This document shows, in pieces, positions 44,240 through 54,375 of a DNA stretch of 64,000 nt. Location: NCBI GenBank assembly GCA_016192145.1, contig JACPUT010000017.1, forward strand, positions 62,001-126,000. Reading direction: 5' to 3'. How positions within the stretch are numbered: position 1 is the stretch's first letter; each line of letters opens with the position of its first letter. This DNA comes from Acidobacteriota bacterium (GTDB lineage Bacteria; Acidobacteriota; Holophagae; Holophagales; Holophagaceae). The position numbers and the translations under genes are program-made. A model generated the notes under the pieces. The model was not told the DNA's origin and made no database searches. It saw only the letters and a program-made list of their open reading frames with translations.

Positions 44240-45325
44240 TCACCCCAACTGCAACGGCTCGTCGTCGTCCTCATCCACCAACGTGATGTTTCCGCCGGAG
44301 GTGAGCAGGGTGGCGTCCTCGTAAAAGTTCTTGAGCTTGGTCTCGAAGCGCTCGGCCTTGGCGAGGCGCGGGTCCTCTTCGAAGGTGATGTCCTCCCGGA
44401 CCAGGCCTTGGAGGGAGGTCGCCTCCACTCCCAGCACGCCGCCCAGGAGCTTCAGGGGGTTCAGGGCCACGCCGGATCGCAGGGCCATGGTGAAGCGCAG
44501 GGTGCCGCGATCCAGGTGCATTTCGGTGATGTGGGGGCGGAGATCCACGAGCTTGTCCGCCTTCTGTCCTTCGACCTTTCCGGCTTTGCCGAGCGGAAAG
44601 TCGTCGGACGCGAGGAAGGTCTCCACCTTGGCGCGCACTGCTTCGGGGGGGAGGGCGCAGGGCCAGGCGTAGTGGGCCTCCCGGGCGAGCCCGACGGAGG
44701 CGCTGGCCCAGGTGGGGAGTTCCACCCAGGAGACGAGGGCGAGGCCCTCGGGCAGGCGATCATTGACGCGGTGGACGACTTGATCGACCTCCTCGCGCAC
44801 GGGCTCGAAAAGTTCGCATTCCGCACACTCGCGCAAACCTTCGACTCCCACGCTGAGGGGAGGTGCGATCTGGAACAGGGGCTTGGGATTCCGGCTCAGC
44901 TCCAGGGCAGGGCGGAGGCCCTCCAGGCGCAGGGCTTCCACGAGCAGGGTCTGGAGTTCCGGCGTGCCCAGGGCGGCGAGCGCGGCGCCGCGGGAGAAGC
45001 GCAGCCGGATGCGAACCCGCTTGGCATCCAATTGCCAGTTGGCGGATCGGCGCTTGCGGGCTTGTTCGGCCAAGGGATCCATCTCCAGCTTGAGAGCCTG
45101 CAGCGAGGGTGCCTGCCGCACGGATTCCCGGAGGCGCTCGTGAGCTTCTTCAAGCAGGCCCTTGCCTTGGAGCTCGTCGAATAGCGAACGCGCGGCGCTG
45201 ATATCCCTGCGTCGGATGGTCTCGCGGAACGCCAGCAATGCTGCGGGTTCCCGGCTGGGGGCGAACTGCGCCATGTGGGAGATCAAGGATTCCAGGGTAG
45301 GGGGGGCGGAAGTGGGGGAGCTCAC
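44240..45325 (-). CDS. DUF2344 (radical SAM-linked, TIGR03936-type) protein
   Basis: A 361-residue protein. After a helical N-terminal region (about 1-100) comes a DUF2344 domain (about 105-300): KRVRIRLRFSRGAALAALG, RPALELSRNPKPLFQIAPPLSVGVEGLREC and LPEGLALVSWVELP. This domain is normally fused to or adjacent to a radical-SAM protein of unknown function; here none is nearby. The C-terminus (about 300-361) is acidic. I choose GTG 45325 because GGAGAA precedes it; ATG 45358 is an alternative. Confidence 0.72.
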   Translation of the reverse strand: MSSPTSAPPTLESLISHMAQFAPSREPAALLAFRETIRRRDISAARSLFDELQGKGLLEEAHERLRESVRQAPSLQALKLEMDPLAEQARKRRSANWQLDAKRVRIRLRFSRGAALAALGTPELQTLLVEALRLEGLRPALELSRNPKPLFQIAPPLSVGVEGLRECAECELFEPVREEVDQVVHRVNDRLPEGLALVSWVELPTWASASVGLAREAHYAWPCALPPEAVRAKVETFLASDDFPLGKAGKVEGQKADKLVDLRPHITEMHLDRGTLRFTMALRSGVALNPLKLLGGVLGVEATSLQGLVREDITFEEDPRLAKAERFETKLKNFYEDATLLTSGGNITLVDEDDDEPLQLG

Positions 45326-45502
45326 TTCTCCAGCATACGTGGCTGCCCGCGATCCCATCGCTTCATGCGAACGATTTGAGACTTGCGTCTTCGGAATGAT
45401 TTCCACAGGACCCCACGGAGAACCCCGGGCTGTCAGGCGGTCTTGCCATGAATCACAAGGCGGGGTGTGAGGTGCATCGGAGATGAGGCAGGCGCGGGGT
45501 GC

Positions 45503-46390
45503 CTATTGCTTTGCCGGAGGGGTCTGGGTAATCGTCCCTCCTCCACCCAACCGGCCCGGTTGATTGATCTCCTCGGCGAACTCGAGGAAGGCGGGCGTGA
45601 AGTAGGTCCAGTCGTGGCCTCCCGTCCTCAAACGCAGGCGAACCACGCGGCCGGGCCGTTGGCAGGCCTCCGCCAGCTTCTCCGTGGCCTTCCCAAGGCC
45701 GTACTTGTCCTGCAGCCCGCTGCCGAGGAGCAGTTCCGCTTCGCCCCCCCTGTGCTTCCAAGGATTCCAGGGTGCGAACCCAGCCTTGTCCGAAGGGAAG
45801 GCCCTGCGGATGCCAGGGCGAAGGAAGAACCCGACCTTCTTGAAGGGGGGCTCGAGCAGGGCGGGACTGATGGCGGCGCATCGCCCGAAGAGGTGCGTGC
45901 CCGCTGCGAGGTTCAGTGCCGCGAGGCCGCCCATGCTGAGCCCCGCGACCGTTCGCGCCTCGGCCCTGCCACCGAACTCCGGGAACCGTCGCTCGAGTTC
46001 CGGCAGCAACTCCTCCAACAGGAAGCGCCGGTAGGGGAAGGAGCCATCCAGGGCATCCATGTACCAGGCCCGGTAATGGGTCACCGCCACCCAGAGGGCG
46101 GGGGCCACCGTGCCTTTGGCCTCCCGCTGGCGCAGCTCCTCGAAGATGCCCTGGCGGATGAGATCCTCGGGTCCGTCGAAATACCCGGGAAGGAAGAGCA
46201 CGAACCGCAGCCGATCTCCGGGGTGGGCCTTTTTCCAGGCTTCAACGGCCGTTCGTTCCGGCTGATGGATGGCGATGGGGACTTGCCGAGCGAGCAGGTT
46301 GGAGGGGAATCCTTCAAGGGGGACTTGGCCCCAGAGGCTGGAACAGGCGAAGCTGGTGAGGAAACCCATGGTCCAATCCCGAACGCCCAT
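45503..46390 (-). CDS. Secreted alpha/beta-hydrolase, esterase D / Fes-like family
   Basis: A 295-residue esterase. A signal peptide (about 1-22, ending SSLWGQ) leads into an alpha/beta-hydrolase core with the nucleophile elbow TVAGLSMGGLAAL (Ser), LFLPGYFDGPEDL upstream, a loop LLLGSGLQDKYGL for the acid residue, and the catalytic His in RTGGHDWTYF. It probably acts in the periplasm or outside on esters such as acylated sugars or siderophores. GGGAGG precedes ATG 46390; a second ATG lies 21 nt further in. Confidence 0.83.
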   Translation of the reverse strand: MGVRDWTMGFLTSFACSSLWGQVPLEGFPSNLLARQVPIAIHQPERTAVEAWKKAHPGDRLRFVLFLPGYFDGPEDLIRQGIFEELRQREAKGTVAPALWVAVTHYRAWYMDALDGSFPYRRFLLEELLPELERRFPEFGGRAEARTVAGLSMGGLAALNLAAGTHLFGRCAAISPALLEPPFKKVGFFLRPGIRRAFPSDKAGFAPWNPWKHRGGEAELLLGSGLQDKYGLGKATEKLAEACQRPGRVVRLRLRTGGHDWTYFTPAFLEFAEEINQPGRLGGGGTITQTPPAKQ

Positions 46391-46460
46391 CCCGAATCCT
46401 CCCGCATCGTGGCCCTTCGAGGCTCGCATGGGAATGCCCGGCGTGGAACGGAGGGAGGGG

Positions 46461-47066
46461 ATGGAGATCCCGGGCTTCGGCGCCGGATGGACCCTCGAAG
46501 CCTCCGGGGGAACCGTCCTGGAGGGGGTGCTGGAACCCCTGGGGGGGGCTTTCGGAAGGGGGGGCGTGGCTCGCCTCGGCGACACCGTGCTGAGGCCCTA
46601 CCGGCGGGGTGGCCTCGTGCGGCACCTCAATGAGCGCACCTACCCGAACCCCTCCCGGTTCCAACAGGAGCTGGCCGTGCATCGGGCCCTCTGGGCGGCG
46701 GGCCTGCCCACGGTGGAACCGCTGGGTTGTGCCTGGCGCCGCCACGGCTGGGGTGTGGAAGGGCTCTACCTCACCCGCTGGGAGGCGGGCGGAGCCTGGC
46801 CTCGCCAGTGGAACGCCGCCGCCTGGCCTGAGGTCGCCCGGATCATCCGGGCCCTTTCCCGATGGGGCTGTTGGGTGCCCGATCTCAATGCCACGAATGT
46901 ATTCATCGACGCCGGGGGGAAGGTCCGGGTATTGGATTTCGATCGGGCCTCCTTCATCTCCGGCGGAGATCTGGAACGTAGGTACCTCCGGCGCCTGGGC
47001 CGCAGCCTTGCGAAGCTGGATGCGCCCATGGGGCTCCAGGCTCAAGTGGCCGGGGGGATGCCATGA
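46461..47066 (+). CDS. LPS core kinase, Kdo kinase (KdkA)-like
   Basis: A 201-residue small kinase of the WaaP/KdkA group. [37 protein letters not shown], then the catalytic loop [12 protein letters not shown] and metal loop [11 protein letters not shown] define a lipopolysaccharide kinase. It would phosphorylate Kdo in the LPS core at the inner membrane, evidence that this organism has LPS. Its TGA overlaps the start of the large histidine kinase by 4 nt (ATGA). The start could also be one of two ATGs about 30 nt upstream. Confidence 0.8.
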   Translation: MEIPGFGAGWTLEASGGTVLEGVLEPLGGAFGRGGVARLGDTVLRPYRRGGLVRHLNERTYPNPSRFQQELAVHRALWAAGLPTVEPLGCAWRRHGWGVEGLYLTRWEAGGAWPRQWNAAAWPEVARIIRALSRWGCWVPDLNATNVFIDAGGKVRVLDFDRASFISGGDLERRYLRRLGRSLAKLDAPMGLQAQVAGGMP

Positions 47067-50029
47067 AGGCCCTCCGGCCGATATTGCTCCACCTGGGGGT
47101 GGCCGCCGCCTACCTGGCCTGCGCGAAGCTGGGACTTGCCCTCGGCGGCGTCACGCTTCCGGGATCGCCATTCTGGATTCCCAAGGCCCTGGGGCTCGCG
47201 GCCATCCTGCTGCTCGGCGAAGGGCTGTGGCCGGGCATTCTGCTGGGTTCCATCGTCACGGGGCTTCTCATCTCGCCCCAGCTGACCTGGGCGCAGCAGG
47301 CGGGGCTCGGCATTTCCAACGCGCTGGAAGCGTGGTTGGGCGGGGTACTGCTGATGCGCGCGCGGTTCGGATTCCGGTTGGATCACTTCCGCGATGTGAT
47401 GCTCCTGGTTCTGATCGGTGGCGTGGCCACGTCCATCCTGGGCGCGATCCTTCGGAGCCTGGTGATGGGGGCGGGCGTGCCATGGCTCCATCACCAGTTC
47501 TGGGGGCATTGGTGGGCGGGGGATGCCGTTGCCGCCATCCTGTTCACACCTGCCTTCCTCCTGGCCCAGGAATTCGTAGAAGGGCTCTCGGGACGTCGTG
47601 CCCTGGAGTTCCTGGGCGTCTTCCTGTTCGCCGGGTTGGGCCTTTGGATCGCCTTCGGAGATGCCTTCGGACCGGGGCGCCACCTGCCCTTGGCGTTCCT
47701 CCTCCTCCCCTTCCTGGGGTGGGGCGCGTTCCGTTTCGGCCCCCCGGGAGCATCCCTTCTGCTGGCCATCACGGCGATCGGCGTCACCCGGCTCACGGCG
47801 ACGGGGCACGGCCCCTTCCTGGGCCATGGCCTTCCCCAGGGGGAATACCTGCTGCGCAGCTACCTCGCCTTGGCTGGAGTGACCACGCTCTCGCTGGCGG
47901 CATTGACCCGCGAGCGGGATCGGGCCTCCGAACGGGCGGGCAAGAGCGAGGAGGGATTGCTGATCCTCGTGGAGACCTTGGGCACCCCGATCATGATCCT
48001 CAATCGGAGCGGTCGCATCCGCTACGCCAATGAGGCCTTCCACGAATTGCTGGGGCTGCGGCCGGGAGAAGCCGAAGGCAGGGATTCAGAGACCTACTAC
48101 ATGGATCCCGAGCAGCGGCGCAAGCTGCGGGATCGGCTCGACGCCCAAGGGCGCATGGAAAATGTGGAAGTCGAGTTGAAGGACGTGCAGGGACGGCCGC
48201 GCCCCGGGTTGATCTCAGCCAGCCACCTGGATTTCCGGGGCGAGGCCACCACCCTGGTGGTGTTCCAAGATATCCGGGAGCTGCTCCGTCAACGCCAGGA
48301 GGTCCAGGAGAGTGAAGCCAGGTATCGGGTGCTGGCCTCCACCACGGAAGAGGGCGTGATGATCCTCGAGAATGGCGTGGTGGTGGACGTGAACCAGGCT
48401 GCCGCCCGCATGTACGGAGGGGATCTGGCCGACTTGATCGGCCGGCCCGTGCTGGAGTTCCTCCACCCCTCCAGCGTCCCGAAGGCGCTGGAGGTGATGC
48501 GGAATGAATCCGAGTATCCCTACGAGGTGCGTGGCCTTCGCAAGGATGGCAGTGATTACCCGATGGAAGTCCGCCCCAAGGGGGTCATGCGCCATGGCCT
48601 ACCCGCCCGGGCGGTGGTGATCCGGGATCTGACCGCCTGGCATGCCGCGGCCGAAGCGCTGCGCGATAGCGAGGAGCGCTATGCCCTGGTCGTGCGCGGT
48701 GCCCAGGTGGGCATCTGGGACTTCAATCTGCAGACGGGTGAACTTTATTGGAGTCCCCGCCTCAAGGAACAGTCGGGGCTCGCGGAAGATGAGGCCACGC
48801 CCACCCTCCAAGGATGGCGCGAGGCCATCCACGAGGAGGATCGGGAGCGCGTGGATCGGGCGCTCAAGGATCACCTGCGTTTGCGCACCCCCTATTCGGT
48901 GGACTATCGGATGCATGTGCCCGGCCTGGGCTGGCGCTGGTTCCACAGCCGGGGTCAGGCGCTTTGGGATGCGGACGGGCACGCGTTGAGGGTGGCTGGC
49001 AGCATCACGGATGTCACCGATCGAAAGGCCGCCGAGGCGGAGCTCCTTCGCGCAAAAGAGGCCGCTGAAGAGGCATCCCGAGTGAAGAGCGAGTTCCTCG
49101 CCATGATGAGCCATGAGATCCGGACACCCATGAACGCGATCATCGGAATGAATTACCTGCTGCAGCGCACGGAGCTGAACCTGGATCAGCGCGAGCTGGC
49201 GGATACGGTGGGCCGCGCGGCCAAGGGCCTGCTCACGGTGCTCAACGACATCCTCGATTTCAGCAAGATCGAGGCGGGACAGATGGATATGGAACGGACG
49301 CGGTACGATCCCTATCCCGTGGTGAAGGACGTGCTGGACCTCCTCCAGGCGCAGGCCCAGGAGAAGGGGTTGGAGCTCGGCCCGGAACTGGGGACGGACC
49401 TGGAGCTGGAGTTGGAGGGGGATCCCGGGCGGTTCCGGCAGATCCTCGTGAACCTGGTGGGCAATGCCATCAAGTTCACGGAACGAGGCTCGGTCCTCGT
49501 GCGCACCCGCCTTGAGGCTCCCTGGATGGTCGTTCAGGTCATCGATACGGGGGTCGGCATTCCCGCCCACGTGCTCCCCCTCCTCTTCGAGAAGTTCACT
49601 CAGGGCGATGCGAGCATCACCCGCCGATTCGGAGGCACGGGCCTGGGCCTGGCCATCAGCCGGCAGCTGGCCCACCTCATGGGGGGTACGCTCACGGTGG
49701 CTAGTGAGGAAGGGAAGGGAAGCACTTTTGAACTCCGCCTGCCCCTGCCCGATGAAAATTCGGGGGAAGTGGATTTCCGGAGGGCTTCAGTGCTGCTCGT
49801 CCACGCTCCGGGTCTGGAACCCCAGCGGATGGTGGGCTGGCTGGAGCGGTGGAACATGAAAGTGGAAGTGAGGTCGCTGGAAGCGGGCCTGCCCGTGATC
49901 CCGCCGAAGGGGGGCGTGGTCCTGGCCCTGGGTTTGCCGCTCCCCGACGGGATGCGGGGGATCAGCTTTCCGGCGGAGCCCGAGGATCCGTTCACGCTGC
50001 TGGATGCGCTGATGGCGGTGATGCGTTAG
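47063..50029 (+). CDS. MASE1-PAS(x3) sensor histidine kinase with a degenerate receiver tail
   Basis: A 988-residue kinase. Order: MASE1 membrane sensor (about 1-290, eight helices, with [18 protein letters not shown] and [17 protein letters not shown]), PAS1 (about 305-410), PAS2 (about 415-530), PAS3/PAC (about 540-660), HisKA ([14 protein letters not shown], His about 684), HATPase ([31 protein letters not shown]). The last 75 residues have receiver-like strands ([32 protein letters not shown]) but no phospho-acceptor Asp. It is coupled to the Kdo kinase by a 4-nt overlap. The signal sensed is unknown. Confidence 0.9.
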   Translation: MKALRPILLHLGVAAAYLACAKLGLALGGVTLPGSPFWIPKALGLAAILLLGEGLWPGILLGSIVTGLLISPQLTWAQQAGLGISNALEAWLGGVLLMRARFGFRLDHFRDVMLLVLIGGVATSILGAILRSLVMGAGVPWLHHQFWGHWWAGDAVAAILFTPAFLLAQEFVEGLSGRRALEFLGVFLFAGLGLWIAFGDAFGPGRHLPLAFLLLPFLGWGAFRFGPPGASLLLAITAIGVTRLTATGHGPFLGHGLPQGEYLLRSYLALAGVTTLSLAALTRERDRASERAGKSEEGLLILVETLGTPIMILNRSGRIRYANEAFHELLGLRPGEAEGRDSETYYMDPEQRRKLRDRLDAQGRMENVEVELKDVQGRPRPGLISASHLDFRGEATTLVVFQDIRELLRQRQEVQESEARYRVLASTTEEGVMILENGVVVDVNQAAARMYGGDLADLIGRPVLEFLHPSSVPKALEVMRNESEYPYEVRGLRKDGSDYPMEVRPKGVMRHGLPARAVVIRDLTAWHAAAEALRDSEERYALVVRGAQVGIWDFNLQTGELYWSPRLKEQSGLAEDEATPTLQGWREAIHEEDRERVDRALKDHLRLRTPYSVDYRMHVPGLGWRWFHSRGQALWDADGHALRVAGSITDVTDRKAAEAELLRAKEAAEEASRVKSEFLAMMSHEIRTPMNAIIGMNYLLQRTELNLDQRELADTVGRAAKGLLTVLNDILDFSKIEAGQMDMERTRYDPYPVVKDVLDLLQAQAQEKGLELGPELGTDLELELEGDPGRFRQILVNLVGNAIKFTERGSVLVRTRLEAPWMVVQVIDTGVGIPAHVLPLLFEKFTQGDASITRRFGGTGLGLAISRQLAHLMGGTLTVASEEGKGSTFELRLPLPDENSGEVDFRRASVLLVHAPGLEPQRMVGWLERWNMKVEVRSLEAGLPVIPPKGGVVLALGLPLPDGMRGISFPAEPEDPFTLLDALMAVMR

Positions 50030-50065
50030 AGAAAAGGTTCGCGGCTCGTTGGCACGAGTGGGAGG

Positions 50066-50665
50066 TCACTTCTTCTTCTGCGGGGCCTTCGCCTTCACTT
50101 CAGTGGCGTCGACGATGACCACCGGCTTCACGGGCACGTCGCGCATGCCATCGCGGGTGGTGGTCTTGCCGTTGCGGATCTTATCCACCACGTCCATGCC
50201 GGCGACCACGCGTCCGAACACGCAATAGCCGTAGCCATCCGGCGCGGGGGGGTCGAGCCTGGCGCGGTTGTCCACCACGTTGATGAAGAACTGGCCCTTG
50301 GCGCTATCGGGGATCCAGGTACGGGCCATGGCCAGGGTGCCGCGGGTGTTCTTGAGGCCCTTGGCCAGGGCCTGCTTTGCCTCGTTCACCACGGAGGCGC
50401 CGGCCTGCTTCTCGTGCATATCGGCGGTGAAGCCACCGCCCTGCACCATGAAATCCTTCATGACGCGATGGAAGATGGTGCCCTTGTAGAAGCCCTTGTT
50501 CACATAGCCGAGGAAGTTTTCCACCGTTTTGGGCGCTGCTTCCGGCTCCAGTTCCAGGGTGAAGGAACCCACGGTCGTCTTGATCACCACCCTCGGTTTG
50601 GGACCGGCCAGCGCGGGGAGCGCGGCGAGAAGCAGGGTCAGGGCAAGGCGGAGGATGGAGGACAT
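50066..50665 (-). CDS. Secreted cyclophilin-type peptidyl-prolyl isomerase
   Basis: A 199-residue protein: signal peptide (about 1-20, LLLAALPALA), then cyclophilin with TIFHRVMKDFMVQGG (catalytic Arg), GTLAMAR, SAKGQFFINVVDN and GYCVFGRVVAGMDVVDKI. It should assist folding in the periplasm. The C-terminus is a Lys-rich tail. ATG 50665 is the only start giving a signal peptide. Confidence 0.9.
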   Translation of the reverse strand: MSSILRLALTLLLAALPALAGPKPRVVIKTTVGSFTLELEPEAAPKTVENFLGYVNKGFYKGTIFHRVMKDFMVQGGGFTADMHEKQAGASVVNEAKQALAKGLKNTRGTLAMARTWIPDSAKGQFFINVVDNRARLDPPAPDGYGYCVFGRVVAGMDVVDKIRNGKTTTRDGMRDVPVKPVVIVDATEVKAKAPQKKK

Positions 50666-50679
50666 GGGAAGACTATAGA

Positions 50680-52461
50680 TCAGATCCCCAGGGCCTTTTC
50701 CAGGGCATCCCGTTGTCCCCTGAATCCATCCACGCCCTTGGCGGAGAGGAGGGTGGCCTTCGCGGCGTCCTTCTGGCCGAGCCGGAGCTGGGCCTGGGCA
50801 CGCATGAGGCTCACCCAGCCAAGCTGGGAGGGACTGGGTTTGGTGGGGTAGAGGGCCAGGGCCCCGCGGTAGTCGCCGGTCTGGGCATGGAGATCCGCCA
50901 CGCGGATGAGGAGGGGTTCCTTGGCGTCGGCCTTCTCGGAGAGGCGGCCGAGCCAGCCTTGGGCCTCCTGCCGGCGCTGGGCAGGAGTCTCGCCCTTGGC
51001 GAGGGGTCGTTGGAGGAGGGTGGTGATGGCGCGGATCCGTTCGGGCCCGGGTTGGGCCCGGGGCGCGGTGGCACGTGCGCCCTTCCAATCCTGGAGGGTC
51101 ACCTGGGCTCGGAGGCGGGTGAGCTCCTGGGCGGGAGTGGCCTTGGCGGGGAGCAGGGACAGCACGGCCTTGGGTTGGGCCTCGGGTTCCACCTTGGCCA
51201 GGGCGGCGAGGGCGAGGGGATTCCGTTCGGGCCCGGGGGCTTCCCGGATCAGCCGGGGAAGCTCCGCCGCGAGCCCCTGCTTGGCGAGCAGCTCGATCAC
51301 GCCCAGTCGCTGCTTGGGCCCGAGGGCGGCGAAGGCGCCGGCTCGCATTCGCTCGAGCATCACGCCGGCGAAGCCCTTTTCAAGGCGGGAATCCACCCAG
51401 AGGCCCCAGGCGTCCTTCCAGAGGCGGCGCACTTCAGCCACCTGGGTGGCGACGCCCTTCTCGGCGTATTCGGCCATCCAGGTATCGGCCTGCTTGAGAA
51501 GCTCCTCCCAGAGCTCCTTGCGGTAGAGGATCCGCAGCTCCACGACCCCCGCGAGGGCATCGTCGCCGGGATTCCCGGCCTTGCGGAGCTCGGCCAGCAG
51601 GCTTTCGGCGTCGGGCATACCTTTGAGATCCTTGCCCTTCAGGGAGCCATCTGTGAGCAGCGTGGCCAGGGCCAAGCGGGCCTCATCGGCCTCCGGCGCC
51701 TTGGGATAGTCGGTGATGAGCTTGCGAAAGGACTGGGCGCTGGCGCGGGGTTCGTTCATGCGGCCGAGCATCTGGGACCAGGCGAGATCCACCTGGGGAG
51801 TGTGGGGTCCCTTCTCATAGAGGTTGTGGAAGGAGCGCCGATTCGCATCCGCCTCGTCCTTGCGCTTGGCTTCGCAAAGGATGATCACCATCGCGGCCAG
51901 GCCCTGTTCGGAGGGCTCGGCCTCCTTCTCCAGGGGGCGCAGGGTATCCAGGATGGGCAGGCCCTCAAGGGGCCGCCCGGTCTCCACCAGGAGCCACAGG
52001 AGCAGTTCCTGGGAGCGCCGCTTGCGCTCGCCGGGGATGTCGGAGTCGAGGCTGGCGCGGAGGCGGGTTTCGCATTCCTTCATCCGCTTTCGGAGGAGGG
52101 CCTCTTCCGCGAGCGGCAGCTGGGCTTCGCCCAGGAAGGGAGACTTTGGGAAGGTGGTCTCGAGCTTTTTGAGGGGCTCGGCGGCATCCTCCAGGCGGCC
52201 CGCCTTCCACAGGGCCATCCCCTGGGCGAAGAGCACCACCTCCCGCTGGGGCGCCTTGCTGCTCTTGAAGACATGGCCTTTGAGGCGTTTCAGGCCTTCG
52301 GCCAGGGCCTTGGGATCCTCGGTGCGGAGCATGCCCTCCGCCACTTCCGAAGCCTGCGCATCCGTCATGCGCCCGGTGGCTTGGGGGGCGGCCACGAGGG
52401 TGGGAACCGCGAGGAGGACCGCGAGGGCAGGGTGGATGGCCACGGTCCGGGGGCGCCTCAC
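50680..52461 (-). CDS. Secreted helical-repeat (TPR-like) protein of unknown function
   Basis: A 593-residue, mostly alpha-helical protein with a hydrophobic N-terminus (about 8-27, ALAVLLAVPTLVAA) and many short amphipathic helix pairs (ALWKAGRLEDAAEPLKKLET, SFRKLITDYPKAPEADEARL, RVADLHAQTGDYRGALALYP) of tetratricopeptide type. It is probably periplasmic and a scaffold for protein contacts. It starts at GTG 52461, whose ribosome-binding region is a duplicated copy of the end of the response regulator gene (see repeat 52454-52593). The cyclophilin gene follows 14 nt after its stop. Confidence 0.7.
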   Translation of the reverse strand: MRRPRTVAIHPALAVLLAVPTLVAAPQATGRMTDAQASEVAEGMLRTEDPKALAEGLKRLKGHVFKSSKAPQREVVLFAQGMALWKAGRLEDAAEPLKKLETTFPKSPFLGEAQLPLAEEALLRKRMKECETRLRASLDSDIPGERKRRSQELLLWLLVETGRPLEGLPILDTLRPLEKEAEPSEQGLAAMVIILCEAKRKDEADANRRSFHNLYEKGPHTPQVDLAWSQMLGRMNEPRASAQSFRKLITDYPKAPEADEARLALATLLTDGSLKGKDLKGMPDAESLLAELRKAGNPGDDALAGVVELRILYRKELWEELLKQADTWMAEYAEKGVATQVAEVRRLWKDAWGLWVDSRLEKGFAGVMLERMRAGAFAALGPKQRLGVIELLAKQGLAAELPRLIREAPGPERNPLALAALAKVEPEAQPKAVLSLLPAKATPAQELTRLRAQVTLQDWKGARATAPRAQPGPERIRAITTLLQRPLAKGETPAQRRQEAQGWLGRLSEKADAKEPLLIRVADLHAQTGDYRGALALYPTKPSPSQLGWVSLMRAQAQLRLGQKDAAKATLLSAKGVDGFRGQRDALEKALGI

Positions 52462-52593
52462 GGCAGCCACCTCGCCAGCAAGCTCCTTTGCTCGGTATCC
52501 CCTGCGGGGATACGCGAGACCCCGGTGGATTCGGTTCTGCCCATGGCTAGGGTAAGTCGCCTCATGGCAGCCATCTCGCCAGCAAGCTCCTTT
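52454..52593. repeat. Duplicated gene junction: 36-nt direct repeats flanking a 68-nt hairpin insert
   Basis: Copies at 52454-52489 and 52558-52593 match at 34 of 36 positions. The right copy holds the last codons and TGA stop of the response regulator, with an ATG overlapping that stop (ATGA). The left copy holds the ribosome site and GTG start of the helical-repeat gene. Between them (52490-52557) is a unique sequence with a perfect GTATCCCC-TGC-GGGGATAC stem (52495-52513). The layout suggests an ancestral overlapping gene pair split by an insertion that duplicated the junction. Confidence 0.8.
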
Positions 52594-53209
52594 TTGCGGC
52601 GTCGAACTCCTCTTCGGAGAGCAGGCCCCGGCTGCGGAGCGAGGCCAGGCGCTCGAGATCACCGAGCTGGCTGCCGCCCTCCACCGGGCCGGCGGGAGTG
52701 ATGCGGGTGGCCAGCATCTCCATGCGGCCCAGGGTGGCGTCCTTCTGTTCCAGCTTGCCCTCCAGCTCCTTCACCCGCAGGCGCAGGGCATCCCGTTCCC
52801 GGGTGAGCTGCTGGTGCTCCATCAACCGGCGCAGGGTGTTGCGGAAGGGGTCGATCTGCATGGGTTTGGTGATGAAGTCGAAGGCGCCCAGCTCCATGGC
52901 CTCAGTGGCCTCGCGAACGCTGCCGAAGCCGGTGAGCATCAGGACCGTGCAACTTCGGTTGACCTCCAGGGCCGTGCGGAGCACCTCCATGCCACCCTTG
53001 CCCGGCATCACCAGATCCGTGATCACCAGTTCGAAGGGGGGTTGGGCGCGCAGGAGCTTGATCTCGGCCTCTTCGCCGCTGGCCGCCTCGGTCACGACGA
53101 AGCCCTCCTGCTGAAGCAGGGAACTGAGGGTTTCCCGGAGTACGGGATCGTCATCCACGAGGAGGATTCGCGGCGCCGGGAGGTGATGGGGAACGATGGG
53201 GCGGGTCAA
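52562..53209 (-). CDS. Response regulator with receiver, coiled coil and SHOCT-like tail
   Basis: A 215-residue protein. The receiver domain (about 12-130) has LLVDDDPVLRE (acidic pocket), the phospho-acceptor Asp65 in LVITDLVMPGKGG, Thr in VLMLTGFG and Lys in FITKPMQ. A coiled coil (about 135-165, ERDALRLRVKELEGKLEQKD) follows, and the end (about 182-215, LERLASLRSRGLLSEEEFDA) matches the short SHOCT domain. There is no DNA-binding domain, so it likely acts by protein contact or oligomerisation. The start is TTG 53209 after GGTGAG; no ATG or GTG is available. It follows flhB on the same strand. Confidence 0.82.
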   Translation of the reverse strand: MTRPIVPHHLPAPRILLVDDDPVLRETLSSLLQQEGFVVTEAASGEEAEIKLLRAQPPFELVITDLVMPGKGGMEVLRTALEVNRSCTVLMLTGFGSVREATEAMELGAFDFITKPMQIDPFRNTLRRLMEHQQLTRERDALRLRVKELEGKLEQKDATLGRMEMLATRITPAGPVEGGSQLGDLERLASLRSRGLLSEEEFDAAKRSLLARWLP

Positions 53210-53315
53210 GGGCTCACCGGGATGGATAGTCCATCGGCACGAGGGGCGGGTGGCTGGAGAGGGGCCCCGTAGCCTAGCACCTCGAGGGTCCCTGCTGGAA
53301 GGCGGAAGGACCGGT

Positions 53316-54368
53316 TCACGCCGCCCCCTTGAGGCGGTAGACGAAGGCGATGACCTGGGCCACGGCGTGGTAGAGCTCACCGGGAATGGGCTGACCCACC
53401 TCCACCTGGCGATAGAGGGCCCGGGCGAGCTCCGGGCGCTCGAGGATGGTGACGCCGCTCTCCTTGGCCTTCTCGCGGATCTTGAGGGCCAGGTGGTCGA
53501 GCCCCTTGGCCAGGCAGATGGGGGCCGCCGAGTTCTCGTCGTACTGGAGGGCGATGGCCACATGGGTGGGGTTCGTGATCACCACGGTGGCCTTGGGGAC
53601 GGAAGCCAGCATCCTGCGGCGGGCGGCCGTCATCATGAGGCCCCGCTGCTGGCGCTTGATCTCGGGGTTGCCATCCGCATCCTTCGCCTCGTCCTTCACC
53701 TCCTGCTTGGTCATCTTGATGGATTCCTCGAAGGAATGGCGCTGGTACATGAAGTCGGCCACGGCGAGGAGGAACATGGCGATGAGCATGTTCCGGTAGA
53801 GCACGAACAGCGTGCCCTCCAGCAGGCTCATGGCCTGGGGAAGCCCCATGTTGGAGGTCTGGAGCAGCCCCGGGATGTGGGGCGCGACCGTACGCCAGGC
53901 CACGAACACCAGGAGCAGGAGCTTCAGGAGGCTCTTGAGCAGCTCCACCGCGGAGCGGGAGGAGAAGAGCTTCTTGAATCCCTGGGCGGGGTTCAGGCGG
54001 TCGAACTTGGGGGTGAGGGGTTTCATGTTCGGCGAGAACCCCCGTTGGAGGAACCCCCCCAGCACCGCGATGAGGAGGTTCGTGGCGAGGAAGGGGCCCA
54101 GGGTCTTGGCCAGGATCCGCATGATTTCCAGCAGCACATGCCCCTGCCGGGCTTCGGCGAGGGCGCCGGGCCGCGCGAGGTTCAGGAAATGGGCCATCTC
54201 CTGCCCCAGGGCGGCCACGGTGGCCCCCCCCAGGCCGATGAACAGGAAGAGGTTCCCCCAGAGCAGCAGGGCCGCATCGAAATCCGCCGAACGGGGGACT
54301 GAGCCTTCATCCCGAGCCTGTTGGCGTCGTTTGGGAGTCGCTTTCTCGGTGCGTCCGGGTTCAGCCAT
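53316..54368 (-). CDS. flhB: Flagellar export protein FlhB
   Basis: A 350-residue protein. Four membrane helices (about 32-205) and a cytoplasmic domain with the autocleavage motif NPTH (266-269) identify FlhB, the substrate-specificity switch of the flagellar export gate. The N-terminus EKATPKRRQQARDEG is typical. It is the last flagellar gene of the fliO-P-Q-R-flhB series here; flhA is not in the window. Confidence 0.95.
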   Translation of the reverse strand: MAEPGRTEKATPKRRQQARDEGSVPRSADFDAALLLWGNLFLFIGLGGATVAALGQEMAHFLNLARPGALAEARQGHVLLEIMRILAKTLGPFLATNLLIAVLGGFLQRGFSPNMKPLTPKFDRLNPAQGFKKLFSSRSAVELLKSLLKLLLLVFVAWRTVAPHIPGLLQTSNMGLPQAMSLLEGTLFVLYRNMLIAMFLLAVADFMYQRHSFEESIKMTKQEVKDEAKDADGNPEIKRQQRGLMMTAARRRMLASVPKATVVITNPTHVAIALQYDENSAAPICLAKGLDHLALKIREKAKESGVTILERPELARALYRQVEVGQPIPGELYHAVAQVIAFVYRLKGAA

Positions 54369-54375
54369 ACAAGCC

